Assembly: GCA_024734555.1 (NCBI GenBank)
Contig: JANPWX010000009.1
Coordinates: 3,223,247-3,287,246, forward strand
DNA: 64,000 bases
Direction of reading: 5' to 3'
Source of the DNA: Trochalopteron elliotii
Taxonomy: Eukaryota; Chordata; Aves; Passeriformes; Leiothrichidae
Made by a program: the position numbers and the translations under genes. The notes beneath the pieces are model-generated. The model was given only the letters and a program-made list of their open reading frames with translations, made no database searches and had not been told where the DNA came from. This document shows, piece by piece, positions 38,501 to 54,715 of this stretch (positions within the stretch are counted from its first letter, which is position 1; every line of letters begins with the position of its first letter).

Positions 38501-39739
38501 AACTAATTATTTTCTAAAACATAGTAATACATGAATATGTGCAATAATCATTTTGTAGTGGGCAATCTGTGAAGTATTTTTAAAGCTTCTTTTCCCCCTC
38601 CTGTCTTTGGCTCGCTGTGCAGTGTGCCTGCTGCCTGGTGCAAGCCAGCACTGTCATTTTGCGAGAGCCACGCTACTCTGGTAAAGACAGTGATCCTTAA
38701 CTGATTCTTACATTTTTACATTTGGGATGTACTTTTTTTCTTTTTTATTGTCTTTTAGGTTATTCTGTATGTTTTTCTTACCTCATATCCTTTGAAAGAA
38801 GGGCATGAGGGGGATTAAAAAGAGAGAAAGGGAAGGTAATTCAGTCTTTCATAAGTGCTGTGCACATGGTTTTCAGCAGGCAAAGAATCACCTGGTGTCT
38901 TGCTGCTGTTTTCTGGTTATTTGCATTGATTCAGTGTCATGGCACCTCCTAGCATCTGCTCTGCCCAGTATTTTCTGTCTATTTGTCTGAATGTTTCTTC
39001 TTGCATCTTTCTAGAAATCCACAAACCCAGCAGCTCTGCAGCAATAATACCATACTTGGCACTTGCATCTTCAAATTAAAAAAAAACCTTAAACTCCCTG
39101 TGCCCCTTTAAAGCAACTGCGTGCCATTATCAGAGAAAGACATTTGTGTGTTCGTTACAGTCCCACCTCATTTTGGCAGAAGGAAGAAGCTGTGTGCTGG
39201 TTCTCCAACAGAGCACGGTTTACAGCATGTAATTCTGTAGTTAAAGCTCACAGTGGCTGAGCCATTCATATTGAAGTCAGTAGGGGCAGGAATTATCTGC
39301 TGGACACCAGCCTTAATACAGATGTAAATGGAAAATTCCACTTTTTTCTTGGATTCAGCATGGCAAGCAGAATGTGCATTGTTTTCATTTATGTTTTCCT
39401 ATTGCTAAAGGGAGAGTGCAGTAATTAAAATAGTCTTGTTGTGTTAAAATGTTGTGGTCAAGTGCAGAGACAGTTGAAGAGCACCAGCAGCATGAAGAAT
39501 GAATTCTACTCTGTCAAGTGGTGGTGGTTGTTGCATGGTGCTTGTATTCTCTTCTTGTTCGTTCTCCTTTGTTTCCTCAATTCAACTGAAGAGGTTTCCA
39601 GGTTTCCGGATGCTAGAATAACAAGACAGAGGTGGGAAAACCTCTCCTTCACGTGGCGCCACAACCGTGCAGCAGGAAGTGTTTTTTCCTACAAAGCCAA
39701 ACGCAGTCATGCTTAACTGTTTCTCCTGTTTTCGATTAG

Positions 39740-39849
39740 CACCTATGGGTCTTGCAGATATGATGACACCTGGTGAGTCCAAACTTCCCCTTCCTCTCAA
39801 AGCAGATGGCAAAGAAGAAGGAGCCCCCCAACCCGAGAGCAAGTCAAAG
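39740..39849 (+). CDS. ARID1B: ARID1B visible exon 4: LADMM / charged KADGKEE segment
   Basis: This 110-nt exon enters in phase 1 and leaves in phase 0. It encodes (A)[18 protein letters not shown], then [18 protein letters not shown]. It is the short charged segment before the Ser/Pro-rich block and matches ARID1B. The acceptor is TTCGATTAG and the donor is TCAAAG|GTATTT. An internal GTGAGT at 39773-39778 sits in the CCT GGT GAG TCC codons and looks like a donor. Its use would remove 77 nt of the exon and shift the frame. A long antisense open frame across this exon is a shadow. Confidence 0.95.
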
Positions 39850-39975
39850 GTATTTACCGCCTTCCGCACGTGGTGTTGGTTGTGTCCGCAGAAGTCTGCT
39901 GTGTTGTCCTTCATCTCCTGGTTTTGGCCTACCCACTTCTGTTCCTTCCTGCATGCCTTTCCGTTCACGTGCAAT

Positions 39976-40032
39976 CTCTTTGTTTCTTTTTTGTTGGTTT
40001 GTTTCTTTTTTTCTTTTCTTTTTTTTTCCTTC
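39976..40032 (+). repeat. Pyrimidine/T-rich tract
   Basis: T runs interrupted by C and by a few G (TTTGTTGGTTTGTTTC). This low-complexity sequence begins about 127 bases after exon 4. It could bind PTB or TIA1-type proteins in the transcript, which is inference only. Confidence 0.8.
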
Positions 40033-40420
40033 ATTGTGTGGATCTGAAAGTTACTAGTTCTTACGGCATTTTAACTTGCGGGGGCAAAGCGTCCCAAGCC
40101 AAAAGTTGCGTGGGCATTTGGCTGTGCCAGGTGGGTGGGAAAGAAGGGTCTTGCCTGGTTTCAATCCTTGCAGCCATTTTTCTCTGCCTTCAGTTATAGC
40201 TTCCTGTTTTGGCCGCAGCAGCAACATACTTTAATATTTTGCTTTCCTGCCTTATTTGATTAAATAAGGTGAACGGCTTTTGTTTCTTTCTTTCATAATG
40301 GGAAATCCATGCTTAGCATTTCATGTGAGCTTGAAGTAAGCATGGTGGCTTAGTGACTTTAGCCAAGCATCCAGCAAACTTTCCAAATTATACTAATTAA
40401 CAATGTTGTTTTAATACCTT

Positions 40421-40500
40421 TTATATATATATAAATATATTTATATATGTGTGTGTTTTCTGTATGTGTCTCTCTGTTTATATATATTTTATATATAAAA
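40421..40500. repeat. AT-rich low-complexity repeat
   Basis: Imperfect TATATA blocks at both ends flank a GTGTGTG and TCTCTCT middle. The outer TATAT blocks are mutually complementary. Confidence 0.85.
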
Positions 40501-40601
40501 ATTGGTCAGTCTGTTAAACTGGATGTATTTTTTTTTGGTTTTTAATAAAGTTTGCCCTGCCTTTGTCATATTTTTTTTTTTTTTGTATTCCTCTACCACA
40601 G

Positions 40602-40760
40602 GATAGCTACAGCTCTCAGGGTATTTCTCAGCCCCCAACCCCAGGCAACCTGCCAGTCCCTTCCCCAATGTCCCCAAGCTCTGCTAGCATCTCCTCATTT
40701 CATGGAGATGAAAGTGATAGCATTAGCAGCCCAGGCTGGCCAAAGACTCCATCAAGCCCT
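40602..40760 (+). CDS. ARID1B: ARID1B visible exon 5: SP/TP-rich 53-residue candidate cassette exon
   Basis: This 159-nt exon is in phase 0 at both ends and encodes exactly 53 residues: [20 protein letters not shown], then [19 protein letters not shown] and [14 protein letters not shown]. It is rich in Ser-Pro and Thr-Pro sites, typical of phosphorylated linkers. The acceptor follows a T-run tract (CTCTACCACAG); the donor is CCT|GTAAGT, followed by U-rich intron. Skipping joins SKSK of exon 4 directly to KSSSS of exon 6 in frame. From memory, human ARID1B isoforms differ by a 53-residue segment of this kind, so alternative splicing is likely. The sequence is nearly the same as that of mammals. 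Confidence 0.95.
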
Positions 40761-41608
40761 GTAAGTGGCTCTGGTTATTTTGGTTTTTGTTTATTTTTTG
40801 TAATTAATTATATTTTAATGCTTGCTTGTTTGTTTTGTAAATTCCTTTTCTTTATTATTTATCCACTAAACAGTTTTCTTTCTTTATAACACTGGGTACA
40901 AATTCTGCTCTCGGACACATGACTGTAAGTTCCACTGCCTGGCTTCAGTGGGGCCTGAGCATGCCTATCCAAGGGCAAAATTTGTCCCAACAGTACTTTG
41001 AAATAAGAAAGAGTAAAATTGTGTGCATCATGCAAGTGTGCTGTCTGGTAAAACAGCAGTTGTTGTGAAGAAAACATCCTTCCTGTAATGCATCAGCTTC
41101 CAAGCATGTCAACTGTGTTGTTAAGAACAATTCCATTTCTGTTCCTGGGCCCAAACTCCTTCACACAACTGACTTCACTCTGGTTGCTGCACTTGTCTTT
41201 ACTAGGATTATTTAGGGAGAAAAAAAAAAAAAAACAAACAAAGCAAAATGAGAAATCTTCTCCCCTATTGAAATTAATACCCATCAAAAGTTAAATTATA
41301 GACTCAGCGTCACAAAAAAGTTGCCATTTATATTTTTGAAACATTTTTTACTTTTGAATTGTGTATTTGGAAATACAGCCATTAGGCTGTCAAGGCACAG
41401 TCTAAACCAAAATTGTTTCTAATTTTGCTTCATTTGGTTATTTTGAAATAACCCAGACTGTGAGCTGAAAAAAGATCCTGATGTATGTACATTTTTAGAA
41501 AACTATTTTTACATGAGTAATGCTTAATGATTCTCATACAGGTTGTAAAGAAAAACCTGAGAGAGATGTGTGGAGGTAAAACCAAATTTCATCGTCTATC
41601 TTTCCATC

Positions 41609-41630
41609 TATATATATATATATATATATA
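41609..41630. repeat. TA dinucleotide microsatellite
   Basis: Eleven uninterrupted TA units followed by CAAATC. A likely polymorphic simple repeat. Confidence 0.95.
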
Positions 41631-44600
41631 CAAATCTAGAAAATCTATGTACATACAATAAAAAGAGAATGCAGACACAAGATTATATGGTGTGTGGGGA
41701 GCAAGTGTCCATCTGGGTATTTTTGCTTTGTTTTTTTTTTTATAATTAGGAATATATATGTTGTTCCTCTCTTATTCTTTTTATCAAAAGTAGAAATGAT
41801 CGTATGTGCAGAATATAAAGGGGGTTTTCCCCAGTGTTAAAGTGCACTTAAATTAGCAATAATTCTTTGATAACAATTTTTACAAAGTGATATGTTAAAG
41901 AGTATGTCTCAGGGCAAACAGAGGAAGGCCAGTCAGAGAGGAAGAGATCTAACCATCCAAAACCCAGACATTTACAGAATCCCCTGAGCAAGGGGGCAGC
42001 ATGACGTGAAATGCACCACTTAAATCTTTGGATGTTGATTTGACAGCAACTTTGAGTCTCAGAAGGCAGCTGATGTTACTTTTTCTGACAAGGTCTCATC
42101 TTTCTTTTAAAAGCATTTGTGAAAGGGTGGCACAAAAAATTCTGTTAGTTTTCTTTGTAGTAATGTTTGGGGTATTGCTTGTTTGGGCAGATTTCTGGGG
42201 GAAAGCAAGAGATTTATTGCACAGGCTGTCTAACACATCGAGTGCTTCCTCTACAGCCAAACAATAATGCATTCCTGAGCTCATTGCATAAACTGCATAG
42301 CAAATCCTGGAGCCATCAAGAACATATGTGGAGATTTTTTTGTATAAATGAAATATAGATTATTGACAGAGTCTAGCATTGGAAAAAATAAATGAGGAAA
42401 GTTTGTGCTTTCAATTTCTTCTGAATGTCCTTCTCTCCAAAAGCTTCAGTTAGACATGGATAAATACAGTGCTTTGGAATGATAGAAAAATAAGTGCTGC
42501 AAATGAGCTGATCCCTTTTTACCTATGAGGGCTAGTGGATTGGATAACTTCATTGACTTCAACTGCAGCCTGACATAGACTGGAACGATTGATTGCAGGC
42601 ATTTCGTTACACTTGAAAACAGCCTGAATTGGTTCATTAAATCCCAAAGCTGCTTCATGTGCTACAACTTCTCCATTCCAGTAGAGGATGAAAGGAGGGG
42701 TGAATGGTCTCTGATTCACTTCAAGGTATCCTTGTGATCGTACTAAGTGGATCCTCTCTTTACTGTTTTGTATGAAGTGAGGCATGAGAAAATACGGAGA
42801 AAAAACTGTTGAACGCTAGGCTTTGAGGCCTCTTTAGGTATGTCAGGAAAAGGACACTTCTGCTATGCCGGTTTTGCATATAATGTGCATCCCTGACAGT
42901 GGTGAGGTAGTTCTAAAATTCTTTAAAAGAGACATTTCAGAAGTGGGTGTAAACTATTCAGGGTGCATAGCACTGCAACATGAGTAAAACAGTAGGTTAC
43001 GAAAACCCCATAAAACGCTGTTCACTGTCCATAGGTGCCCATCAACATGACAGTGAATACACCTGAACAGTACTACGCCTCCATGTTGCTAGCTGGGAGG
43101 GGTCTCCAGAGTCCTTCAGGAGAAAAGCATGGCAAAGGAATGTGTCCTGCATAAGCCTCTGCCAGAGATTGGACTTTGGCATTCTTAGCTGCCTGTGTAT
43201 GCACGCTCTGTTCTGTAGTAAAAGAGGTCTGTGTAACATGTGGAATATTGGCAAATTCTTCATTGAAGTCAGGGAACAGTAGATAATTGTATAAATATAG
43301 ATCCTTAAAGATATGTACAGAAGCAACTACTGACTGCCTTTCACATGAAAATAACTCCTACAGAAATTTGTGTTGCTCTGAAGGATTCTGCAGACTCACC
43401 ATACAAGGGTCTGCATATAATACAGTTTTAATAGTGGGTAAGCATATTGAAAAGAAACTATGGATTTTGACAAATTTAATATGGGAATTGGCTTTGGTGG
43501 AGTTTTTTTAATCATCCATTTAAGCACTGCCAGTATATCATGTGGAAGAGTGCTGGGGATTGCAGGCAGAGTAGGATATAACTAAATCAGTGAAGATATG
43601 TGCCACAGGCTTGCACTAGCATTCTTCTGTCACCAAAATGATCAACATACTTAACAGAAGACAAGGTCATGATCTGTGCTCTTCCAGCATTGCCTGGGAT
43701 GTGCTCATTTTAGTTTAAAATGGGATCTTCCTCTTTTAAACCCTTATTTTTTAAGGGTTAATATTTGATATTTATAGGTAAGTTTAGACTTCCAGCTGAA
43801 CCTGCCCATGTGAAACTGAAGTTTGTTTGTGTGTAGACTAGCTTGCACGCATCTGTCATTTTTATCCGTTTACATTTATAAAAATAGAGAAGAGAAAAAG
43901 ATCTTTACTCTTCAGGAATAGCATTCTTCCCTCCAGTGCATTCTTCTAAAGTTAACATTTCATTTTAGAAGAAAATTGCACCCATTTTACAAAGCATGAC
44001 AACCTGAAAGCTCACACAGTAAGAAACACTTCTTACCTTCTGTAAGCTGTGAAAAGTTTTCAGATTATACTGTCATTTTAGAGCTTGCTGCCACACTGCT
44101 GAAAAGCAGCATCATTTGAGATGTATAGTAGAAAAATGCAGAAAGAAAAATTCTTAACTGTTTCCCTTCTGCTCTGAATCTGATTTGGAAAAGCGATATA
44201 AAAACATTAAACATACTAACTTATAAAAATGAAACCTTAAAACTGGTAAATCCGAACTTTTTTAACCATGGTTCACCATAAAAGTGAAATAGAAACTATT
44301 TTGTTGCCTCATATGTTAGAATATAAGCACATAGGAAAATTGCTGGGCAAAAGCTGGAATTTCCTACCTTCGTTTTTGTAGAGTTCTGGGGCATCTTAAG
44401 TGCCAGATTAAAATTGATGCTGGTGAGCAGTAGAGTAACTTTGTACTTACTACAAAAGGTAGTGGGGTAGTTCCAGTTCATTCAGCTGTTCAAGCCTGTG
44501 TAATCATGTTATCTGGTGCTCACCACAACATCAGATTAGTAGCAGCATGACTTCTCTACTTCCCCCTTTCCACCCACCCAAAAAAACCCTCCCAAACTTT

Positions 44601-46361
44601 GACGAATTGTATTTGTTGCTGAGAGTTAAACTGATTTTCTTGAACACCCAGATACATAGCAAGTGATGCTTTCAGTAAATTGGTTGCTATTACAGAATCA
44701 GTTTGTGCTTTCTTTGCAATAATCTGCAGGATTCATGTCAATGTGTTTCCTGCCAGCCACTTAGTATTAATAAAACAAATTTAGCCCTGACTCTCACTTC
44801 AGTAGGAGTCGTAACGCAACTGAGTCTGGCTGAAGTAAATTCAGGCATGCACCTCATTTCTAAGAAAGGTAATCATATCTGTCTGTAGGAAGGATTGCTG
44901 TGAAGAAGTTACAGTGTCAGCAAGGCAGAAAACTTTAAAGGAGGCTATTTATTTAATTAAAATTAATATCCGTTCACTGGAAAGAGCAGCAATGGCTCAC
45001 GGAACTGCTAGGTCACCCCCCTTGGCTTCATGCTTCTTTTCTCCTGACTCTCTTCCATTTTTGCCAAGTTGCAGCTGATAGCTGGAAGGAGATACAAAGT
45101 CTGTCATATTTTCCAGGCAAACATGCAAGACAAATGGTGGCAATGCTCTTGAAATCATTGGCAGTGGAGTTCTACTCTGCTGTATCCCCGTTTCATGGTG
45201 TTGAGTGCCAGGCCTCACCACTATGTGGGGACATGGACAATGTGAGCAATTCTGCAGCATCTGTGAGGTACAGTGAGGATCTTTTTTAGAGATGTTCAAT
45301 CAGGAATGAGTTTCTGTTTACTTGACAATAGTCTGTCTTCAGTTCAAAGTAAGGAAAAGGCAAAAGAGGGAAAGAATGATTGACTAGATGAGTTTTAAGA
45401 AGTGTCTACTGCAATCAACAACAAAGTTTAGGCTTTTACTATACAGACGTAAAAGATATGTTTCCCTTCACATGTTTGGCTCCTTTCCCAAAGCTTTATG
45501 TCAGTCTTCTTCCCTTGTATTTAATTCTGAACCACTCCCATCTTCCACTGCTGAGCAAATCAGTTCACTTTCTGCTAGTAGGAGGGTCTTAAGCTGTAGC
45601 AGCCGAGGCAGCTCAGGTAAGGTCTGTGACAGGGTCTGTCCACACATGGCACAGATCCCAGCTCACAGGGTTACATTGCACAGAAAAGATAGGGTGAGAA
45701 TTTATAGCTTGTGTAGCAGCCTCAGTGCTTTCTGCTGTCTACATTAAAAAAAAAAAAAAAAAGAGAAGAGAATCAAACATAGCATGAGTTTTCATTAGCT
45801 GTAAAGCCCAAAGAGCAGCAGGGAAAGCAGGTTCACTCCTGCCTTTTTGCCAGAGATGGAATGCTGCTCTTGTCACCTCTTCTGCTTTTCCTGGTGTCTC
45901 AGCTCTGATTGCTGTCCCTCCTTAGTTTTCCCCAGGTCATAATACACACTCCCTTTGCAAGGTAGGACAGCTGAGATGGATATCATCCGTACTCCATCAA
46001 GGGAGGAGGGTAGTTGTACAAGTAGTACAAGCTTTATTGAATCAGGCAGCTAATAGGCAGTTCACAAAGAGTATTGCCACCAATCTCCTTGTTCTCTAGG
46101 CACTCTTGCTCGTCTCGCTTTTTGGCCACCAGTGGTGTGAAGTGATAATAAAGCATAACCATTTGTGACTGAAGAGAGGACTACTTCTCTGTGTATTGGT
46201 TTGCCATGTTTCACACTTTAGGCTGTTTTTGTGCAATTCCTGCTCTGGAGGATCACTTTCAGGTTTTCTAGCATCTTTGAGGGCAAAGAAGAGACGATTG
46301 GTTTGGTTTTAGGGTTTTCTAAACTTGTGTGGGACAAACTTGTTTCTAATTTTACCAAAAT

Positions 46362-46415
46362 AGTTGCTTGCAAAGCACTTTGAGATAAGTGGATGAGAAG
46401 CACTCTGTGAGAGTT
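46362..46415 (+). repeat. Ancient SINE 3' tail (MIR-like)
   Basis: GCAAAGCACTTTGAGATAAG, GGATGAGAAGCACTCTGTGA closely follow the conserved MIR-type tail that runs from an AAAGCRCTTTGAGAT motif through GGATGAAAGGCGCTATATAA. The core upstream is not recognisable. Confidence 0.5.
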
Positions 46416-46715
46416 ACCTCTTCTTAAAATTATATGAGGCAACATCAGAAACTTGCCTTCTGGGATCCAAAGTTCAGATCAGTGAAAGAAACACGAAAAT
46501 GGGGAGTTTGGGCCCTTTATTTATAAAGCTGACTTTTCTGTATATCGACAGAATGTACTGTTTGTGCCTGAACTAGTAGCCTTCATTCCTGACTGTTGTG
46601 TGATAGCTTTAGTTTGTTTGACATCTTCTCTTTTTCAATGTTGTGAGTTTCTTACTTTCTTTTCCCTTCCCCTCCCACCCTTCCCCCAACTCTCTCTTTT
46701 CTTCTTGCGATTTAG

Positions 46716-50574
<3,859 letters not shown>

Positions 50575-53500
50575 TAGGCTGTTGCACCCTATATATTTAT
50601 AAGCATGTCTTGATAATGCTGGAAAAACAGGGATAAACCTGTTGTTGGCATCTTGTTCTCAAACTTGGAGCCAGCTCCTGAGTCAAATCAGAGTTAACTC
50701 TGAAGGGCCACCACAGTCGTGTGTCTGGTTTGTCCTTGCTCACTCCAGCACATAAAGGTGTGTGTGCCAGCGTACCCTTAACGTCAGGCGTGGGCGTAAC
50801 AAAAAGAACAGAGTTCTGCACGGATGTGCTTCTGCTGTAGGACAGGAGCATGCATTTGTCTAAAGGTCAGGCTCTGGTACCTGCACTTCCCTTGCTGTGA
50901 CTGAAGCTGCTTTTCAACACAACTGTTGATCAGCAAGTCTTCAGCTGGGGCAGGATGGCAGATGCTGGACTGATCAGCGTGTCTCAGATGGTTGCTCTGA
51001 TGCAGCTCGTGTTGAATGTGTGGCAGATGGAGAGCTGAGAGTACAGTGTATCCCCACTGCCAGGCATCCTAGTTTGGAGGCGTGCTCTCTGTTCTTTTGT
51101 TGCTAATCCTGTGTGTCAGGTAAGTCATTAGGATCACTGTTTTTATCTTCTCATCTGAAAAATTGGAACTGGGATTGCTTTATTTTGGCTGTTCTTTTTT
51201 GCATTTATGCTGTGGTGTTTGAAACCACTGTTTTCTTTCTAAATTCGTATCACTTAAGATTCTCAAGATTTAATAGTCACAGTTGATAATCAAGGCAGGA
51301 CTGTTTTTAAGTAGAAACATTTTAAGGACATAGGAAGAGTCATAGTATTAGTCTAGATGTTGACTTCTGGACTACCTATGGAAGAGTAAAAAAATCCTTT
51401 AGTTATTCTGGATTATTCCTTTTGTTATTAGTTTTTCTGACCAACAAAATAATTTGACAAAATTTGCAAACTACTGCTACAATTACTATTAGGCGGACCA
51501 TCATCACTTATTGCCAAGAGAATATAATTTCTGGAATGTTTACAGCAGTCTCCTGCAGTAGAACACAGTTTTAGGAAAATATTAATTAACCTAATTTCTG
51601 TTAGTGCAGTTCACTGGCTGAAAATGGGAAGTGGAGAATCAGAGACCCAGCAAGCCCTGCAGGCAGTTTACAATTGCATGACTTCAGTACCCTGTCATGG
51701 ACACTAGAAAATTGGAAAGACCTTTATAATCATATAATGAAATTCTGTCCCTTCCAAGATTATCTCTTACAATAGTGCTTTCTCAGTACAGAAAAAGATA
51801 ACAGTGATAAGACTTAAATCTTTCTCAGCCTGTTTTATTCAGTGTAAGGATTTAAGGGAGTGTTTAGTTAAAATCTTCCTAAGCACATCTCTGTGTAATA
51901 ACTTAAATATTTCCTCCACCTTGTTAAAACCTAGGGTTATCAGGTACGCCAGTGGTGATTGTTTAATAGAGAGGAGATTAGATTACTTTGCAATTCAAGT
52001 TTAGAAGACAGAGGAAAACACTTGGTACTAGAAGTAAAGCCCATAGTTCAAATGTTTATCTGTCTGAAATAAGCACAGAGTGTCCTGAATGTGCACAGCT
52101 GCAAAAAATAGTGTGTGTTGGAGGTGCCCATCACCTCCTGAGAAGACTGGTAAGGGAAGCTGAAATGGTTAGACTTGTTAAGGACAGTGAAGAAAATGAA
52201 AAAGTATTACAAAAATGAAAGAGCATAATGCTTTGTTCTCTCCTGCCTTATCTTCTCTCTCCAATACTGCTCTCAGTAGTTGATATGAGGATGATCACCA
52301 TCAATCAGCTGAATTTTGAGATGAAGAATTGCTGTTTAAATATGTAAACATGAAACAAAGGAATGGAAATGTCAGATGTACCACTTTACAAGGTCCTTTT
52401 GCATCACGATGCTACAAATGAAAATGGCAAAGTCCAAGTTTAAATTTATCATAACATTCAAGCAAGCTGTATTTGAGGAGAACTGAAACTATTTTTCTAA
52501 AATAAAAACACAGCAGGACATAGAGACTAGAAAAGGAGGAAGCAAGCAAGGATCTCAAGGTTTGTTTTGTTGGAGAGAAAAGAGCTCGTGTCACTGAATG
52601 GGACTGCACTTCTATATGGAGAAAGGCTTTCCCAGTGTGTATCAGCTTTAGTACATGAAATCCCGCTGAGGTATAGATGCCTCAGAGAGTACAAGCCTGT
52701 TCTCTTTAATAATCAGCTTTTTTTCTTGTTCCTTTTCCTTTAGTATATACCAACATTAACATTTTAACTGCACAAAAGAAGCAGAGTTGTAGACATACTT
52801 TAGATAATCTGTCACTCTTTGGCATTCAGAGGAAACAGGAGCCCAATACAACAAGAAACAGTAGCTCCAAAGGTCCTTGCTTTAACCATTAGCCTCTCTT
52901 GTGCAGTTAGCTCAGTGTAGGCAGAGCCACTTAGAAGCCAAATCCATTTGCAGAGAACTAGTTACAGTATTAGGGCTGAAGTTAGTCTGATAGAAAAGCA
53001 GAGGGGCTTGTCTCAGAGGGGAGCGTGTTGTATTTGTCCAGTTCTAACAAGCTAATGCTATGAAACAAGTCTTGAGATCTTAAAAGTCTGCTGATCTTCA
53101 TAAAATTTTTAAAATTAAATATTTCAATTGCTCATAAGAACACATCAGGACTGGCAGCCTTTATGGTACAGAGGATTCATTTCCAATGTCACCGTAGTTC
53201 CCAGGTGTGTGGTTATGCAAGGTGGGAGCAGGCTGAAGTGCAGCTTAGAGCAAATCCGTTCTTGCGGATATCTCACATCCAAGGGGTGGTTATGTGACTG
53301 CCTCACAGATGACCTTTAGAATGCAGGCATAGAGTGAGTGCTGGAAACACAGTGTGACAGCCATGGCGAGGAGATTCATATGGAAGAGCACGGTCAAGAA
53401 AAGGATGTGATATGTAAGTCAAATTTATGGGATCACATGTTTGTCCATTTGCTTGTAGCACTATATTCCGGATTGTCCCATCACTTCTGGTTTTTACAAC

Positions 53501-53740
53501 ATCATTAATAGGTAAATGGTATGTAAAGGAGTGAATCATTTATTGTTATGTACAGTGAAATTCCTGACAGTGCCAGCAGTTATAAGAAGTTGGAGAAGAG
53601 CAGCAAAGTGAGACTGGTTGGCCTTGATCAGCAGAGATTTGCACAGTAGCCAAGGTGTTAGCCTTAGGATTTGGTGCTCATTTCAATAGTTCTTGCTTCA
53701 TATCACTGTCAGAGCCTCTTCTGCTGTTTCTAAAGCTCCT

Positions 53741-53755
53741 GGGGAGGGGGGGGGG
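53741..53755 (+). repeat. Poly-G run
   Basis: GGGGAGGGGGGGGGG followed by CCC. A single long G run of this kind is prone to length errors in sequencing and assembly and can take part in quadruplex formation. Confidence 0.85.
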
Positions 53756-54690
53756 CCCTAATGTTCTAGTGTGCCTTGCACTGCTCCAAGGCTGTGCAAA
53801 TTGGTGACGTGTTAGTGGTAGTCTGAGGCCTTTGTGTCAGCCTGAATCTGCCTGGGTCAGGTAACACCACTAGCAGCAAAGGCCAGCAGCCAGTGCCTGA
53901 TGACAGACTAACTACTGGGTCATCCCTGGTGGCCTTCTGTCCTGATCACTGGGTCTGGGACAAGGTCCATGTCAACTGCTGATGACTTCCGCTGCGCAAA
54001 AACTCCCTTAGAGATAGAGGCATTGTCGATGTTCCATCTTTCCAGGAGTGGGTGCAAAGACAAAATGCTTTTCCTGTCATGTGCATTTGATAGTTTTGAC
54101 CAAAATGCTCACCAATAATGTGGGAAGTTCTAAACTGAGAAGAATTCTGGGTTCCATTACTGTAAGCACAAATGGATGCTGGAGGAAAAATTCCAAAAGA
54201 GCATCAGCATGAAGGAGTTATCTTTCATTACTGGACTCTGGCACTCTGAGTTCTTAGTTGCAGTGTTCACTTATGTGTGCACAACTCTCAAAAATAGCAG
54301 GCTCAGAGTTTATCCTGTGTTGAATGAACAGGATGGCCAAAGAGGTCCAGCTGAGGATGCTTGTGAGTAACAGCAGCTGACCCTGATGTCAACAGAGGTT
54401 TCATTAAAGCAAACCTGGAAAAATCGTACATTTTTGCTGGAAAGAGGGAGGGAGAAGACGCCAGGAGTGTGTTGCCTTGGCAGCAGAGAAAGGAGACTTG
54501 GAGAGGGGGCTGGCGGGGGGGACAGCACAGGCACCGCGGGACGTGGCCATTCAGTGAGTGCGCCTGTAACCAAAGCCATCAGTCTCTCCTGGCGGGTGGC
54601 TGACTGAAGTGCTATTATTAGCAGGCAGGTGATGTCATGGAGCGTGTCATGAGGCCGGCCAGGGAATCCCCACTGAAGATGGATCGGCCA

Positions 54691-54715
54691 GGGGTTGGGA
54701 GGGGTGGCTGGGGGG
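54691..54715 (+). other. G-quadruplex motif in a GC-rich intronic patch
   Basis: Four G runs (GGGG, GGG, GGGG, GGGGGG) are separated by loops TT, A and TGGCT, which fits the standard four-run, short-loop quadruplex pattern on the + strand, that is on the sense transcript. It sits in a patch (about 54440-54830) far richer in G and C than the rest of the intron. Confidence 0.7.

Larger units (their letters stand above)
32272..39739 (+). other. ARID1B: Intron between visible exons 3 and 4
   Basis: This 7.5-kb intron holds no recognisable exon. It contains an alternative donor at 32278, an A run (about 32860-32874), a pair of related direct blocks (34420-34475 and 35459-35520), T-rich runs near 36000-36080, and a stretch at about 38400-38720 with homeodomain-type TAATTA sites and unusually complex sequence. 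It ends in TCTCCTGTTTTCGATTAG. Confidence 0.85.
39850..40601 (+). other. ARID1B: Short intron between visible exons 4 and 5
   Basis: At 752 nt this is the shortest intron in the window. It holds a pyrimidine tract (39976-40032), an AT/GT low-complexity stretch (40421-40500) and a run of about fourteen T just before the exon 5 acceptor, ending CCTCTACCACAG. No gene is present in it. Confidence 0.9.
40761..46715 (+). other. ARID1B: Intron between visible exons 5 and 6
   Basis: This 6.0-kb intron opens with a T-rich stretch (40771-40860). It holds an A run (about 41219-41234), a TA microsatellite (41609-41630), an A17 run (45746-45762), a possible antisense terminal repeat or retrocopy end near 46010-46170, and an old SINE tail (46362-46415). 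No exon is recognised. It ends in a long pyrimidine tract with CTTCTTGCGATTTAG. Confidence 0.85.

Noticed and set aside
39582..40034. 150-codon - strand open frame across exon 4
   Set aside because: It is a shadow of the real + strand exon extended through the pyrimidine tract, which gives a Lys-rich start.
43978..44030. Antisense MIR-like CACCCATTTTACAAAG with CTCACACAGTAAG
   Set aside because: Needs a large internal deletion to fit the consensus; too weak to annotate.
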